Source: Guyparkeria sp.
GTDB lineage: Bacteria; Pseudomonadota; Gammaproteobacteria; Halothiobacillales; Halothiobacillaceae
Length of the DNA: 64,000 nucleotides
Reading direction: 5' to 3'
Assembly: GCA_024636755.1 (NCBI GenBank)
Contig: JAGXGL010000021.1
Span: forward strand, 1 to 64,000
Shown here: positions 8,979 through 17,983 of the stretch, piece after piece
Layout of the letters: each line of letters begins with the position of its first letter
Position numbering within the stretch: position 1 is the stretch's first letter
Program-made: the position numbers and the translations under genes
The notes under the pieces: generated by a model
Seen by the model: only the letters and a program-made list of their open reading frames with translations
The model's database searches: none
Told to the model about the DNA's origin: nothing

Positions 8979-10646
8979 ATGGCTCAGTACATCTTTACCA
9001 TGAACGGCGTCGGCAAGGTCGTCCCGCCGAAAAAGCACATCCTCAAGGACATCAATCTCAACTTCTTCCCCGGCGCGAAAATCGGCGTGCTCGGTTACAA
9101 CGGTGCCGGCAAGTCGACCTTGCTGCGCATCATGGCCGGTGTCGATACCGACATCATCGGCGAGGCGCGTCCGCAACCGGGTACCAAGATCGGCTATCTC
9201 AAGCAGGAGCCGGATCTTGACGGGGAAAAGGACGTGCGCGGCAACGTCATGGACGGTGTCGGCGAGATGGCCGGATTACTTGAGCGTTTCAACGCCGTTT
9301 CCGAGCAATTTGCCGACCCGGACGCCGATTTCGAGGCGTTGATGGAAGAGCAGGGCAAGCTGCAGGACCAGATTGAGGCCGGTGGCGGCTGGGATCTCGA
9401 TCGCAAACTCGAGGTGGCCGCCGACGCGCTACGCCTGCCGCCGTGGGATGCCGACGTCAATCTGCTATCCGGTGGCGAGCGCCGCCGGGTGGCGTTGTGC
9501 CGCCTGCTGCTGTCGGACCCCGACATGCTGATTCTCGACGAGCCGACCAACCACCTCGACGCCGAATCCGTCGCCTGGCTGGAGCGCTTCCTGCAGGAAT
9601 TCTCCGGCACCGTGGTGGCCGTGACGCACGATCGCTACTTCCTCGACAACGTCGCCGGCTGGATTCTCGAGCTCGACCGCGGCCAGGGCATCCCCTTCGA
9701 AGGCAACTACTCGCAGTGGCTGGAGACCAAGGAAAAGCGCCTCGAGCAGGAAGAAAAGTCCGAGTCCGCTCATCAGAAGGCCATGAAGCAGGAACTCGAG
9801 TGGGTGCGCCAGAACCCCAAGGGCCGACAGGCCAAATCCAAGGCGCGCATGAAGCGCTTCGAGGAACTGCAGTCCGAGGAGTACCAGAAGCGCTCGGAGA
9901 CCAACGAGATCTACATCCCGCCCGGTCCGCGCCTGGGCGACAAGGTGATCGAGGTCGAGGGGTTGACCAAGCGCTTTGGCGACCGCGAGCTCTATCAGGG
10001 ACTGGACTTTTCCGTGCCCAAGGGCGCGATCGTCGGCATCATCGGCCCGAACGGCGTGGGCAAGTCGACGCTGTTCCGCATGCTGATCGACGAAGAGAAG
10101 CCGGACGGTGGCACGATCGAGATCGGCGAGAGTGTCGAGTTGGCCTATGTGTCCCAGTCTCGCGAGGACATGGTGGACACCAAGACGGTCTGGGAGGAAA
10201 TCTCGGACGGTTACGATCACATCACGGTGGGCAAGTTCGAGATGCCCTCGCGTGCCTACCTGGGCCGCTTCAACTTCAAGGGCCAGGACCAGCAGAAGTT
10301 CATGAAGGACCTGTCGGGCGGTGAACGCAACCGGGTGCATCTGGCCAAGTTGCTCAAGGCCGGCGGTAACGTGCTGCTGCTCGACGAGCCGACCAACGAT
10401 CTCGACATCGAGACGCTGCGTGCGTTGGAAACCGCGCTGCTGGACTTCCCGGGTTCGGCGCTGGTGATCTCGCACGATCGCTGGTTCCTCGACCGGATCG
10501 CGACGCATATCCTCGCCTTCGAGGACGACGGCTCGGTGACGTTCTTCGAGGGGAACTACCAGGAATACGAGGCCGATCGGCACAAGCGCCTCGGTGATGC
10601 GGCCGACCAGCCCAAGCGCGTGAAGCACACCCGCCTGGCAAGCTGA
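8979..10646 (+). CDS. ettA: Energy-dependent translational throttle protein EttA (ABC-F)
   Basis: This 555-residue ABC-F ATPase has no membrane segments. It binds the ribosomal E site and gates the first peptide bond according to ATP/ADP level. Two ABC domains are visible. The first has Walker [10 protein letters not shown], signature [12 protein letters not shown] and Walker [12 protein letters not shown]. The second has [22 protein letters not shown] and [11 protein letters not shown]. The arm and linker between them match the E. coli protein closely, for example [16 protein letters not shown] and [12 protein letters not shown]. The start MAQYIFTM matches E. coli MAQFVYTM. It is divergent from the VWA gene across a 90-bp gap and is followed by its own terminator. 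Confidence 0.97.
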   Translation: MAQYIFTMNGVGKVVPPKKHILKDINLNFFPGAKIGVLGYNGAGKSTLLRIMAGVDTDIIGEARPQPGTKIGYLKQEPDLDGEKDVRGNVMDGVGEMAGLLERFNAVSEQFADPDADFEALMEEQGKLQDQIEAGGGWDLDRKLEVAADALRLPPWDADVNLLSGGERRRVALCRLLLSDPDMLILDEPTNHLDAESVAWLERFLQEFSGTVVAVTHDRYFLDNVAGWILELDRGQGIPFEGNYSQWLETKEKRLEQEEKSESAHQKAMKQELEWVRQNPKGRQAKSKARMKRFEELQSEEYQKRSETNEIYIPPGPRLGDKVIEVEGLTKRFGDRELYQGLDFSVPKGAIVGIIGPNGVGKSTLFRMLIDEEKPDGGTIEIGESVELAYVSQSREDMVDTKTVWEEISDGYDHITVGKFEMPSRAYLGRFNFKGQDQQKFMKDLSGGERNRVHLAKLLKAGGNVLLLDEPTNDLDIETLRALETALLDFPGSALVISHDRWFLDRIATHILAFEDDGSVTFFEGNYQEYEADRHKRLGDAADQPKRVKHTRLAS

Positions 10647-10653
10647 TCTTGAT

Positions 10654-10688
10654 CGCCGGGTGTCAACGAAGCGGCGCCCGGCGTTTTT
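10654..10688 (+). terminator. Terminator of ettA
   Basis: A 7-bp GC stem (10654-10660 with 10677-10683) encloses a 16-base loop and is followed by five T residues. It ends just before the ribosome site of the HDOD gene. Confidence 0.6.
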
Positions 10689-10703
10689 CATGGAGAAGGG
10701 AAC

Positions 10704-11513
10704 GTGGCCAATCCGGCACTTGAACAAGCGATTATCAACAAGATTCGCGATAAGGGAATCTCGCTGCCCGTGCTGCCCGACGTCGCTATGCGTGCCCGTC
10801 GGGTCATCGACGACCCCAACAGTTCGGCGGGTGACCTGGTCGAGGTGATCGGCCAGGACCCGGCGATCGCCGCCCGACTGATTCAGGTGGCGAACAGCCC
10901 GCTGTATCGCGGCGCACAGCACATCGACAACCTCAACCAGATCGTTTCGCGGTTGGGGATGCGCACGGTCAGCCAGCTGATCGTCTCGCTGTCGGCCAAG
11001 CAGCTGTTCACGGCCAAGACGGCCATGATCAAACGGGTCATGCGTGACCATTGGGCGTTTGCCTCGCAGGTGGCGGCCCTGGCGAACCACATCGCCCGCC
11101 GCCACACGAAGCTCGATGCGGATCAAGCCCTGCTCGCGGGGTTGCTGCACAGCGTCGGTGGGATTCCGGTAATCGTGGTGGCCGAGGAGATCCCCAAGCT
11201 GCAGGAGGCGCCGGCTGTGCTCTACGAACTGGTCGAGAGCCTGCAATCACGGTTGGGCGGCAATATCGTCAAGGCCTGGGATTTTCCCGACATGTTTGCC
11301 GAGGTGATCGAGCATTGCGGTGACCTGGGCTATCAGCACAACGGCGATCCGAACTATAGTGACGTGGTGATCTGCGCCATCGCCCAGGCGCGCGGCATCA
11401 GTCGCACGCCGGACGATCGCCCGATCATGGCGGCGGAAAAGCTCGGCGTCGATCTCGAGTCCAGCATGATCGATGATGAGCTCGACGAGGCCATCCGCGC
11501 ATTAGGTGGATGA
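10704..11513 (+). CDS. HDOD-domain signalling protein
   Basis: This 269-residue protein is almost wholly one HDOD domain, a catalytically silent relative of HD phosphohydrolases used in signalling. Family features seen are LPVLPDVAMRARRVIDDPN near the N-terminus, the VIGQDPAIAARLIQVANSPLY block, the LNQIVSRLGMRTV helix and LLAGLLHSVGGIPV, where HD enzymes would carry metal ligands and this protein does not. No output domain is attached. HDOD proteins act in motility, biofilm or cyclic-di-GMP pathways, but nothing here tells which. The GTG start has a strong GGAGAAGGG ribosome site. A terminator lies on each side, so it is monocistronic. Confidence 0.85.
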   Translation: MANPALEQAIINKIRDKGISLPVLPDVAMRARRVIDDPNSSAGDLVEVIGQDPAIAARLIQVANSPLYRGAQHIDNLNQIVSRLGMRTVSQLIVSLSAKQLFTAKTAMIKRVMRDHWAFASQVAALANHIARRHTKLDADQALLAGLLHSVGGIPVIVVAEEIPKLQEAPAVLYELVESLQSRLGGNIVKAWDFPDMFAEVIEHCGDLGYQHNGDPNYSDVVICAIAQARGISRTPDDRPIMAAEKLGVDLESSMIDDELDEAIRALGG

Positions 11514-11538
11514 CCAGTGAAAGGGAACCGATACCGCC

Positions 11539-11570
11539 AACCCCGGTCTTCATGGAGACCGGGGTTTTTT
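11539..11570 (+). terminator. Terminator of the HDOD gene
   Basis: A perfect 11-bp stem (11539-11549 with 11556-11566) is followed by a run of six T residues. Confidence 0.9.
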
Positions 11571-11604
11571 GTACCCGTGAGCCGTTTTAAAGAGGGTAGT
11601 TGCG

Positions 11605-12387
11605 ATGCGTTTGCCGTTTACCGTTCCACTGCTGGGCCTGACGCTCGTGATTGCCGGTTGCGCGACGCACCCGGTCACCGGACGCAGTCAGTTGATGATC
11701 ATGCCCGAGGGACAGGCCAATCAGATGGCCTACCAGGCCTATTCCCAGATGGCGAGGGAGAAGCCGACGTTGTCGGCGTCCGCCGCGGCCAGTCAGCGGG
11801 TGCAACGCATCACGCAGCGCATCGTGCCGCAGGCGACTCGTGTCTACCCGCAGGCGGCGGGGTGGCAGTGGGAAAGCCTCGTGTTCCGCGATGACAGCGT
11901 CAACGCCTTTGCAATGGCCGGCGGCAAGGTGGGCATCAATACGGGCATGCTCAACAAGCTCCAACCCACCGATGACGAGTTGGCTCAGGTGATTGCTCAC
12001 GAGATTGCCCACGCGCTGTCGGGGCACACGCGCGAGAAGATGTCGATGGCGATGACCCAGCAGATGGGGTTGTCGGTGGCCTCGGCCCTGGGAGGGTTGG
12101 ATAGTCAGACGGCAGCGATGGCGCAACAGGTCGCGACCGTGGCCATCGACCTGCCATTCAGCCGTCGAATGGAACTCGAGGCGGACAAGGTGGGGTTGTT
12201 GCTGGCCGCCAGGGCCGGTTACGACCCGCGAGCGGCCGTCAGCCTGTGGCGCAAGATGCAGGCACAGGGCGGGGGCGGCGGCCCGGAGTGGCTCAGCACC
12301 CACCCGGACAGCGGCAATCGCATCCAGGCATTGGAACGCGCCATACCCGGCGTGATGCCCGATTATCGCCGGGCTACCGGGCGCTAG
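11605..12387 (+). CDS. M48-family lipoprotein metalloprotease (LoiP/YcaL-like)
   Basis: This 260-residue zinc protease has a lipoprotein signal peptide: the lipobox LVIAGC places the lipidated Cys at residue 19. The residue after it is Ala, so no inner-membrane retention Asp is present and outer-membrane sorting is likely. The catalytic HExxH is HEIAH (in VIAHEIAHALSGH), and the third zinc ligand is the Glu in MELEADKVG. The end, WLSTHPDSGNRI, is typical of the short M48B lipoproteins that remove misfolded outer-membrane proteins. It lacks the TPR domain of BepA. Its TAG stop is shared with the converging imuA stop in the palindrome CTAG (12384-12387). Confidence 0.88.
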   Translation: MRLPFTVPLLGLTLVIAGCATHPVTGRSQLMIMPEGQANQMAYQAYSQMAREKPTLSASAAASQRVQRITQRIVPQATRVYPQAAGWQWESLVFRDDSVNAFAMAGGKVGINTGMLNKLQPTDDELAQVIAHEIAHALSGHTREKMSMAMTQQMGLSVASALGGLDSQTAAMAQQVATVAIDLPFSRRMELEADKVGLLLAARAGYDPRAAVSLWRKMQAQGGGGGPEWLSTHPDSGNRIQALERAIPGVMPDYRRATGR

Positions 12388-13187
12388 CGCGCGCCGGCCA
12401 GAGCCAATGGTGTGGCGTCCGTCTCGTCGCGAGGGGGCGACTCAATGCCCCCGGCATCCAGTTCGAGATGCACCTCGCGGGGGTGGAACGGTTTGATCCG
12501 TCGCACGCTCAGGCCTTGAGCACGTCGGTGCACGATCAGTTGTGCCCAGGCGGGGCTTGAGGGGGCGGTCATGGCGGTGCCTGCGGCCATCTCGGCGCCG
12601 AGCGGGTAGGGCGTGACCAGGCATCCGCCCCCCGTCTCGGCGGCCAGCTTGAGCCGTCGTCGCAGGGCAAAGCCCAGCGGGGGCAGCCAGGCGACGACCA
12701 GCGGGTAGACACCGGACTGGAGCACTTCCTCGGTCGCCCAACCCAGTTCGCGCAGGTTGCGTGGTTGGATGACGAGCAGGTTGTCGAGTTGCACTCCCTG
12801 TTGTTGCCAGCGCTCGGCACAAGGGAGCGCTGGCGGGTTGATCAACGCCACGCCTGCCGTTCGGGTTTGTCGATGCAACCAGGGCATCAGCAGGGCCGTG
12901 GTGCCATGGCCCAGTGATGACTGGAACCAGTCTTGATGCCGTTCCAGTGGTGTCGTGTCGAGTCGCTCACAGGGGCGACGCCAGATCCCGCTGGTGGCAC
13001 GGCCGGCATAAAGCTCCACCAGCCCCTCGCTGGGCCAGCCGCCGCCCAACAATTCATCGAGTGCCGACCAGCCGCTGGGGCAGGGCGCGGCGCTCGACGC
13101 GGGCGGGCGAGTCTGCCGGCCACGCCAGATGTCGTGACGGGCCAACAACTCGGCGACGTCGTTCCCCCCGATGGCGTGTGCTCCCAT
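12384..13187 (-). CDS. imuA: Translesion synthesis accessory protein ImuA (RecA/SulA-like)
   Basis: ImuA is the RecA-like partner of ImuB (and DnaE2) in damage-induced mutagenesis. This 267-residue protein shows the family core: SALDELLGGGWPSEGLVELY, then ALINPPALPCAERWQQQGV, LLVIQPRN and SGVYPLVVAWLPP, ending with a segment in which RRIKPFHPREVHLEL resembles other ImuA C-termini. No canonical P-loop (GxxxxGKT) is visible, as is usual in this family. It lies 99 bp downstream of lexA on the same strand and is probably co-transcribed and SOS-induced. Its partner imuB is on the other side of lexA, read in the opposite direction. The ATG start is the only good one. Confidence 0.82.
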   Translation of the reverse strand: MGAHAIGGNDVAELLARHDIWRGRQTRPPASSAAPCPSGWSALDELLGGGWPSEGLVELYAGRATSGIWRRPCERLDTTPLERHQDWFQSSLGHGTTALLMPWLHRQTRTAGVALINPPALPCAERWQQQGVQLDNLLVIQPRNLRELGWATEEVLQSGVYPLVVAWLPPLGFALRRRLKLAAETGGGCLVTPYPLGAEMAAGTAMTAPSSPAWAQLIVHRRAQGLSVRRIKPFHPREVHLELDAGGIESPPRDETDATPLALAGAR

Positions 13188-13286
13188 GATGTGCCGATCC
13201 TCCCGGGACGAATTGGTCGCTTCTCATGGCGTTTCGACGCTGCCGAGACGCCAAGTCAGGCCGGGCTAGGCCAGGCCAGGTGCCCG

Positions 13287-13910
13287 TCAGTCGAATGTCC
13301 GCAACACGCCGACCACGCGGCCCTCGACGATCAACTCCTCGTGTCGCAGGTCGACCTCGATCGGTGTCATCTCGGTGTTCTCCGGGATCAACCAGACCTT
13401 TGCCCCGCGGCGTCGATAGCGCTTGACGGTGACCTCGTCGGCCAGGCGGGCCACCACGATCTGGCCGTTGCTGACGTCCTCGGTGCGATGCACCGCGAGC
13501 AGGTCACCATCCATGATCCCCGCATCGCGCATGCTCATGCCGCGTACTCGCAACAGATAATCGGCGCGAGGGCGAAACAAGGCCGGATTGACCGGCACCT
13601 GGGACTCGACGTGTTCGGCTGCCAGGATCGGGCTGCCGGCAGCAATCCGACCGATCACGGCCAACTCGTCGCGGTGGGAATCGTCGGGCAGGCGAATGCC
13701 CCGGGAGCGCCCCCCCAGCAGTTCGATGGCCCCTTTTTTCGCCAGCGCCTTGAGATGGCTTTCCGCGGCATTGGGCGAACGGAAACCGAGGGCGGCGTTG
13801 ATCTCCGCCCGGGTCGGCGGCATGCCGGTCTCGTGGATGGTGTCGCGGATGAACGCCAGGATCTCGGCCTGTCGGGGCGTGAGCGGGCGCGGTGTGTTCG
13901 ATTCGGTCAT
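13287..13910 (-). CDS. lexA: LexA SOS repressor
   Basis: LexA represses DNA-damage genes and cleaves itself when RecA filaments form. The 207-residue sequence aligns along its length with E. coli LexA. The winged-helix DNA-binding part has [20 protein letters not shown]. The autocleavage site Ala-Gly lies in GRIAAGSP, the catalytic Ser in RGMSMRDAG, and the catalytic Lys in EVTVKRY. Because the recognition helix is the E. coli type, it should read CTGT-N8-ACAG, and exactly such a box lies in its own promoter (13944-13963). It is divergent from imuB and upstream of imuA. Confidence 0.98.
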   Translation of the reverse strand: MTESNTPRPLTPRQAEILAFIRDTIHETGMPPTRAEINAALGFRSPNAAESHLKALAKKGAIELLGGRSRGIRLPDDSHRDELAVIGRIAAGSPILAAEHVESQVPVNPALFRPRADYLLRVRGMSMRDAGIMDGDLLAVHRTEDVSNGQIVVARLADEVTVKRYRRRGAKVWLIPENTEMTPIEVDLRHEELIVEGRVVGVLRTFD

Positions 13911-13943
13911 GGTGACGGTCTTGGCGGAAGCGTGAGTTGATTG

Positions 13944-13963
13944 TACTGTAATAAATAACAGTA
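13944..13963. promoter_or_regulatory. LexA (SOS) operator shared by lexA-imuA and imuB
   Basis: The 20-bp palindrome TACTGT-N8-ACAGTA matches the gammaproteobacterial LexA consensus perfectly with an A/T-only centre. It lies in the 72-bp gap between divergent lexA and imuB. A TACAAT -10 for lexA (13940-13945, minus strand) overlaps its edge, so bound LexA should block polymerase in at least the lexA direction. Confidence 0.95.
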
Positions 13964-13982
13964 TTCATCTCCCGGAGTCCTC

Positions 13983-15527
13983 ATGTCCACCGAGTCGCCA
14001 TCCCGATCGTCAGCGCACGAACCTTACTGGCTGGCACTGCGCTTTCCGGAGGCCTGGTTCGAATGTCGCTGCCCCGAACAGGAACGCCATCATCGCCCGC
14101 CCGCGGTGCTCCTGGACGGGGGTGGGCGCAGTAGCCGGGTGGCGGCGGTCAACCGCGTGGCCGCCGGACTGGGTATCGAGATCGGTCAGAGCCTGGCCAC
14201 GGCGCGCTCGCGTCATCGGGCAAACGCCACGGCGGATACGCCCCTGCGGTGCCTCGGGGTCGATCACCGGGCCGTGGAAGAATGGCTGGCCGAATGGGGC
14301 GAGTGGGCGCTGACGTATACCTCGCGCGTCAGCCGCCCGCCAGCGGTGCGATCCGGTGTCGATGTCGGTGCGGGGTTGTTGCTGGAAATCGGTGGGAGCG
14401 CGGCGCTGTTCGGCGGGCTCGAGGCATTGGTTTCCCGGCTGCTCGAGGCATTGAAACCGTGGCAACTGGTGGTGCAGGTCGCGGGGGCGTCACCCCCGCG
14501 TGTCGCCTGGGCCCTGGCGGCTGCGGTGGCCGACGAGCCCCCGTGGTTGTGTCGTCCCCGGGAGCAACTGGCGGCCGTCAGCCGACTGCCCCTGGCGTTC
14601 ATCGACTGGCCGACTACCTGGATCGAGCGCTTTGCCGAACTGGGTCTGCGACGGCTGGGCGAGGTCCGTCGCCTGCCGCGTGACGGGTTGGGGATGCGCA
14701 CCGATCCGCTACTGTTGGCCGATCTGGATCGCCTGTTTGCCGCACGGGACTGGCCGCTGGCCGACCTGGTGCCCCCGGCTCGCTATGCCCGCGAGGTGAG
14801 CCTGTGGGATCCGGCCAGCCAGGTCGATCGCCTGTTGCTGCTGGCCCGCGGCCCGCTGGTGGGGTTGAGCGAGTTCCTGCACCGTCGGCGCCTCGCGGTG
14901 GCGAATTTCGTGATGTGGCTCGGCCACGAGGAGAGAGCGTCGACCCGACTGGAGGTGGCGACCGCCGAACCCGGCCGGGATGAACGCCTCTGGCAAGAGC
15001 AATTGCGTCTGCAGCTGGAATCGGCCGGACAATTGGCGCCGGTCACCCAACTGCGAGTGGAGGCCGACCATTTTGTCGCCCCCCGAGCGGGCCAGGGCAG
15101 CCTGTTTGCCGATGCCGACGAGCGTGGTCGCGACGAGCGGGCCCTCTTTCATCGGTTGCAGGCCCGGCTGGGCCGGCCGGCCGTCAGTCGATTGCAGGAT
15201 GTGCCGAGCCTGATTCCCATGAACCGCTCCCGCCTGCAGCCCTTGCCGGGGCAGCAGGGCAGGTCACCGCGTACCAGGCCCGTCGAGCCACCGGACACAT
15301 CGCTGCTCCCGGGAGCGTTTCGGCCGTTGTGGTGGCTCGAGAAACCACGGCGGCCCGATGCGCCCGTGCATTACCACGGGCACATCGAGCGGATCGAGAC
15401 CAACTGGTGGGCGACGGCCGAGGAATCGGCCGACTACTGTGCCGGTGAACTGGTTGGCGGCCGCGCGGTCTGCCTGCGCCGGGAACGCGCGGGGGGCGAT
15501 TGGCAGGTGATTGGCCTCGACGATTGA
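13983..15527 (+). CDS. imuB: ImuB, non-catalytic Y-family polymerase-like protein
   Basis: ImuB is a Y-family relative without polymerase activity that links the mutasome to the sliding clamp. The 514-residue protein starts with the degenerate family fold (YWLALRFPEAWFECRC) and lacks the acidic residues that bind Mg in DinB/UmuC. RVAAVNRVAAGLGIEIGQSLATA and the little-finger region are recognisable. A beta-clamp-binding motif QGSLF is visible in AGQGSLFADAD at about residues 374-378. The C-terminal WWLEKPRRPD, followed by GHIERIETNWW, is typical of ImuB. Start ATG has CGGAG six bases before it and lies 20 bp from the LexA box. No dnaE2 follows; the next gene is an unrelated transporter on the other strand. 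Confidence 0.88.
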   Translation: MSTESPSRSSAHEPYWLALRFPEAWFECRCPEQERHHRPPAVLLDGGGRSSRVAAVNRVAAGLGIEIGQSLATARSRHRANATADTPLRCLGVDHRAVEEWLAEWGEWALTYTSRVSRPPAVRSGVDVGAGLLLEIGGSAALFGGLEALVSRLLEALKPWQLVVQVAGASPPRVAWALAAAVADEPPWLCRPREQLAAVSRLPLAFIDWPTTWIERFAELGLRRLGEVRRLPRDGLGMRTDPLLLADLDRLFAARDWPLADLVPPARYAREVSLWDPASQVDRLLLLARGPLVGLSEFLHRRRLAVANFVMWLGHEERASTRLEVATAEPGRDERLWQEQLRLQLESAGQLAPVTQLRVEADHFVAPRAGQGSLFADADERGRDERALFHRLQARLGRPAVSRLQDVPSLIPMNRSRLQPLPGQQGRSPRTRPVEPPDTSLLPGAFRPLWWLEKPRRPDAPVHYHGHIERIETNWWATAEESADYCAGELVGGRAVCLRRERAGGDWQVIGLDD

Positions 15528-15555
15528 TGGGCGCCGATGTGCGCCGATATTCGGC

Positions 15556-16824
15556 TCATCCGCCTCGCGCTCGATTCGGCAGCAACCCTTTCCAGCGCCA
15601 CCAGACCGAAGCGGCCACCAGCAATCCACTGCCGCCGAAGAGCAGGAAGAAGGTCGGCAGGTCGATGTCGAGCGCCGCGAACAAGACAATGGCCAGCAGG
15701 CTGCTGGCCACCATCGCCAGGGCGTTCTGCACATTGAGTGCCGCAATCAGGCGGGCGCGTTGCGATGGCCGCGAGGCCCGCTGCAAATGACTGTACAGCG
15801 GGACGACCAGCATGCCCGCCAACACGCCGGTCAGGGCGATATCCACGCCGACTCGCCATAGCGATGGAGAGGGCGCCGATGCGACGAAATACCAGTCGAT
15901 CGCGACCAACCCCACGCCCAATGCGGCAAACGGGGCCAGTGCCCGCGGGGGACGACGGCCGCCAAGATAGCCCACCAGCAGGCCGCCAGCCCCGATGCTC
16001 AGCGCGAACAGCGCCAGCAGCCCGGTCGCGCCGTCGGCCGGTAATTCGAGCACGTCCTCGGCAAAGCGTGGAAACTGGGTGAGATATCCCGCGCCGACGA
16101 ACCAGAACCAGCTGATCAGCCACATCGACTGGCGCAGGCTGGTCGCTTGAGTCTGCAGGAGTCGCCAGGTCGTGGCCCAGCTTTTGAGTGGCCCGGCATG
16201 ATCCGGCAGACGTCCCGGCGGCGGGGCAGGAGGGATAAAGCGTGCGGCGATCAGGCCGGCTACCGCCACGCTGATCACCAGCAGGCTCGCAATCAGGGTG
16301 GCGCGCTCACCGGTGGCGACAAGCAGTCCCCCGGTCAACGTACCCAGCAGGATGGCGGTAAAGGTGCTCGCCGTGACCCAGCCGTTGGCGCGCATCAGCA
16401 TGCCCGCCGGCAGGTGGCGGGGCACGATCGCGTATTTGAGCGGCCCGAACCAGGCCGATTGTGCCCCCATCAGGAACACCAGGGTCATCAGCAGGACGAT
16501 GCTCTGCCACCAGAACGCCACGGCGGCGATGATCATCAGTCCCAGCTCGGTCCACTTGAGCACGCGGGCCAACTTTGCCTGATCGAGGCGGTCGGCCCAG
16601 TGGCCCGCCATCGGCGAGAACAGCAACCCGGGCAGGATGAACAGGCCCGCCGCCAGGTTCATCAGTACGTCGATATTGCCGTCCTGCGCCGTGCCGATCT
16701 CGTAGGTGATCAGGAACATCACCGAGAAACGGAACGCGTTGTCGTTGAATGCCCCCAGTGCCTGGGTAAAGAAGTACGGCAGGAAGCGGCGTGACAGCAG
16801 GCGTGCCGTGGGGCGGCTGGGCAT
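15556..16824 (-). CDS. MFS transporter, LplT/Aas-type (lysophospholipid transporter-like)
   Basis: This 422-residue inner-membrane protein of the major facilitator superfamily has about 12 hydrophobic segments. The first helix, FLPYFFTQALGAFNDNAFRF, is the signature of the LplT branch, whose E. coli member flips lysophospholipids to the inner leaflet for reacylation by Aas. The first intracellular loop motif occurs as GHWADRLDQAKL, and SAWFGPLKYAIVP is also characteristic. No acyltransferase is fused or adjacent, so the substrate is inferred from the family only. I chose the ATG at 16824 because AAGGAG lies ten bases upstream; an in-frame ATG 20 codons earlier would add a proline-rich non-conserved stretch. 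Confidence 0.8.
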   Translation of the reverse strand: MPSRPTARLLSRRFLPYFFTQALGAFNDNAFRFSVMFLITYEIGTAQDGNIDVLMNLAAGLFILPGLLFSPMAGHWADRLDQAKLARVLKWTELGLMIIAAVAFWWQSIVLLMTLVFLMGAQSAWFGPLKYAIVPRHLPAGMLMRANGWVTASTFTAILLGTLTGGLLVATGERATLIASLLVISVAVAGLIAARFIPPAPPPGRLPDHAGPLKSWATTWRLLQTQATSLRQSMWLISWFWFVGAGYLTQFPRFAEDVLELPADGATGLLALFALSIGAGGLLVGYLGGRRPPRALAPFAALGVGLVAIDWYFVASAPSPSLWRVGVDIALTGVLAGMLVVPLYSHLQRASRPSQRARLIAALNVQNALAMVASSLLAIVLFAALDIDLPTFFLLFGGSGLLVAASVWWRWKGLLPNRARGG

Positions 16825-16949
16825 GGCCGGGGAGCTCCTTGGCGGGTATTCGGGCATTGGAACACGCGGGTACGGGGGCGCCAAGCCATTGGGTCGCGGA
16901 ACATGCTAGGGTTTTGCCGACACACTGGTCACGACAAAAGGGAGCGTCC

Positions 16950-17708
16950 ATGTCCGAGACGGTCGATATCCGCGACTTGCTCGCCTACTGCGAGCGTTTG
17001 CTCGAGCCCGAGATCTACCGCGATTACGCGCCGAATGGCCTGCAGGTCGAAGGTCGCCGCGAGATCCGTCGATTGATTACCGGGGTGACTGCCTGCCAGG
17101 ACCTGCTCGATGCCGCCGTCGACGCCAAGGCGGATGCAGTGCTCGTGCACCACGGTTATTTCTGGAAGAACGAACCGGAAGTGATCACCGGGATGAAGCG
17201 CCGTCGCATCGCGACCCTGCTGGGCCACGACATCAATCTGATCGGTTACCACCTGCCGCTCGATGGTCATGTCGAGATCGGCAATAACGCCTGGCTGGCC
17301 GGTAGTCTGGGCCTCAACGTGACCGAGCGTTTCGGTCATCAGCGGCTGGCAGTCGCCGGGCGGCTCGAACAGCCGGCGACGGGGGTCGAGCTTGCCGCCC
17401 GTATCGCCGATCGCCTGGGCCGTGAACCGCTGGTGGTCGGTCCAACGGATCGACCGTTGCAACGGATCGGGCTGTGTACCGGCGGGGCGCAGGACATGCT
17501 GGGCGAGGCCATCGAGCTCGGGCTGGATGCCTTCATCTCCGGGGAGATTTCCGAACGCACCACCCACATGGCGCGAGAATCCGGTGTGACCTATATAGCC
17601 GCCGGCCACCACGCCACCGAAACGGGCGGTGTGCGCCTGCTGGGTGAGCGTATTGCCGCGGAATTCGACATCGAGCACCGCTTTGTCGACATCCCCAACC
17701 CGGTCTGA
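16950..17708 (+). CDS. Nif3-like dinuclear metal-centre protein (DUF34/YbgI family)
   Basis: This 252-residue protein has the Nif3 fold, with metal-binding residues visible as DAVLVHHGYFWK, GYHLPLDGH and the C-terminal AAGHHATETGG. SGEISERTTHMARE is also a family block. Members form hexameric toroids with a two-metal site; some are listed as GTP cyclohydrolase 1 type 2, but the true role is uncertain. In many gammaproteobacteria a Nif3 gene lies close to petABC, as here. The start is the ATG at 16950, with GGAG ahead; the longer frame to 16791 runs over the LplT-like gene start and is not conserved. Confidence 0.9.
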   Translation: MSETVDIRDLLAYCERLLEPEIYRDYAPNGLQVEGRREIRRLITGVTACQDLLDAAVDAKADAVLVHHGYFWKNEPEVITGMKRRRIATLLGHDINLIGYHLPLDGHVEIGNNAWLAGSLGLNVTERFGHQRLAVAGRLEQPATGVELAARIADRLGREPLVVGPTDRPLQRIGLCTGGAQDMLGEAIELGLDAFISGEISERTTHMARESGVTYIAAGHHATETGGVRLLGERIAAEFDIEHRFVDIPNPV

Positions 17709-17769
17709 AGCTGGCCAACTGGTTCCCCAAGCTAATAAAAGTCTATCCCGAGGTATTAGCTCCGCTTGT

Positions 17770-17797
17770 TTGACGGCCGCATCGAGATGCTTAAACT
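17770..17797 (+). promoter_or_regulatory. Probable promoter upstream of petABC
   Basis: A -35 TTGACG (17770-17775) and -10 TAAACT (17792-17797) are separated by 16 bp. Transcription would start near 17804 and meet a terminator-like hairpin before petA. Confidence 0.45.
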
Positions 17798-17803
17798 ACT
17801 CCG

Positions 17804-17876
17804 GCCGTAAAACTGGCAGATGCTTTGCATCGGTGATGCCCGTGGTAACCCGGCGGAATCTTCCGGGTGTTTTTTT
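17804..17876 (+). ncRNA. Candidate small RNA or attenuated leader before petA
   Basis: A promoter-like sequence is followed by a small hairpin (gatgc-ttt-gcatc, 17819-17831) and then a Rho-independent terminator (17848-17876). The resulting transcript would be about 73 nt. It could be an independent small RNA, or a leader whose terminator is read through to express petABC. No RNA family was recognised. Confidence 0.3.
17848..17876 (+). terminator. Rho-independent terminator between the Nif3 gene and petA
   Basis: A 6-bp stem (acccgg 17848-17853 with ccgggt 17863-17868) is followed by g and seven T residues. It ends transcripts from the Nif3 gene or from the promoter at 17770. Confidence 0.7.
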
Positions 17877-17983
17877 GCCGGGTGCAGGGAGGCCGAAAAG
17901 GCTCGCCAACAACACGAGCGACGCGGAATCGCTTTCCGGTCGTGATCGATTGACGGATAACCATCCAGGAGTACGACGTAACA

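Noticed and set aside
8889-9176. Longer N-terminus for the VWA protein, starting at 9176
   Set aside because: It would overlap the start of ettA by 198 bp on the opposite strand, and the extra residues precede an obvious signal peptide.
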